Part shown: piece after piece, positions 5,747 through 6,010 of the stretch
How positions within the stretch are numbered: the stretch's first letter is position 1
Layout: each line of letters starts with the position of its first letter
Assembly (NCBI GenBank): GCA_947175775.1
Contig: CAMWNY010000171.1
Span: 1 to 6,010, forward strand
Origin: an uncultured Lachnospiraceae bacterium
GTDB lineage: Bacteria > Bacillota > Clostridia > Lachnospirales > Lachnospiraceae
Direction: 5' to 3'
DNA: 6,010 nt
Made by a program: the position numbers and the translations under genes
The notes under the pieces: model-generated
What the model was told of the DNA's origin: nothing
The model's database searches: none
What the model saw: only the letters and a program-made list of their open reading frames with translations

Positions 5747-5974
5747 TTACAAAAATTTTATATTTTTTTGGTTATGTTTTACAATTCGTGCCCGTGCACG
5801 GTCCGCATTTTTTGCTATATCACGCACCTTTTCCCAAGTCCCGTTTTCATCCCTGACAGCTACTTCCACAAAAAAGAGCCGCCCGTACTGTGAATATTGT
5901 ACAAGCGACATGTTTTTAAATGCACATTTTGAATTATAGAAGCTTTCCTTCTGCCTCCTCTTTGCTAAGTCCAT
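5747..5974 (-). CDS. Small protein of unknown function, 75 residues
   Basis: The ATG at 5972-5974 has GGAG four bases upstream, a short but usable spacing. The product is basic at both ends. Its middle looks like a genuine beta-rich then helical small domain: YGRLFFVEVAVRDENG at residues about 30-45, then WEKVRDIAKNADRARARIV. It has no signal peptide or membrane segment, so a cytoplasmic location is inferred. It overlaps the last 41 bases of the preceding frame, which suggests translational coupling, or that the first 20 or so residues are not translated (an in-frame ATG exists at residue 22 but lacks a ribosome binding site). The core vaguely resembles small uncharacterised Lachnospiraceae proteins of the DUF6514 kind; that is an impression, not a match. 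No terminator is visible after it. Confidence 0.6.
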   Translation of the reverse strand: MDLAKRRQKESFYNSKCAFKNMSLVQYSQYGRLFFVEVAVRDENGTWEKVRDIAKNADRARARIVKHNQKNIKFL

Positions 5975-6010
5975 ATTTCTCCATAAGGCTCCTCACGATC
6001 TGCTCGTCAG
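5934..6010 (-). CDS. C-terminal tail of an upstream gene (partial)
   Basis: The frame entering the window at its high end runs for 24 codons, DEQIVRSLMEKYGLSKEEAEGKLL, to a TAA at 5934-5936. The residues form a plausible amphipathic helix-turn-helix ending (Leu/Ile spacing with charged faces). It has sensible codon use and is in the orientation of the other genes. Too little is visible to name a family. An ATG inside (residue 9 of the visible part) could also begin a tiny separate frame, but the continuous open frame to the edge favours a gene tail. Confidence 0.5.
   Translation of the reverse strand, partial: DEQIVRSLMEKYGLSKEEAEGKLL

Overview
The window looks like chromosomal DNA of a pectin-degrading anaerobic Firmicute, most likely Lachnospiraceae. 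The clues are a strong AGGAGG ribosome binding site, moderate to low GC, a Gram-positive export signal ending in Ala-Phe-Ala, and a huge modular secreted protein with a carbohydrate esterase family 8 (CE8) domain of the clostridial type. The family placement is inferred from sequence style, not from a database search.

Everything supported lies on the minus strand, so read the window from high to low coordinates. At 5934-6010 is the tail of an upstream gene. It is overlapped by a 75-codon gene of unknown function at 5747-5974. A 140-bp intergenic stretch (5607-5746) follows, holding a candidate promoter, two short hairpins and a strong ribosome binding site. From 5606 to the window edge runs one uninterrupted frame of 1868 codons whose 3' end is outside the window.

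That large frame encodes an exported pectinesterase. In order it has a signal peptide (residues 1-30), a long acidic Ser/Thr linker (32-149), a concanavalin-like lectin or laminin-G-like module (151-388), a divergent InlB-type repeat (395-468) and a first 'WDF' beta module (474-598). Next come beta-sandwich repeats (602-868), a second WDF module with an EF-hand-like loop (870-998), more beta repeats (1000-1264), the CE8 pectin methylesterase domain (about 1267-1620), and at least three chitobiase/Fn3-associated repeats (1656 onward) that run off the window. It probably demethylates pectin at the cell surface or in the medium, making it accessible to lyases. The accessory modules probably bind glycans or act as spacers.

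No RNA gene, mobile element, CRISPR array or plus-strand gene is supported. No new multi-gene system is visible. The most unusual content is inside the large protein: a substituted active-site glutamine position, an insertion in the esterase domain, duplicated WDF modules, and a 5' leader with GGA-bearing hairpins.
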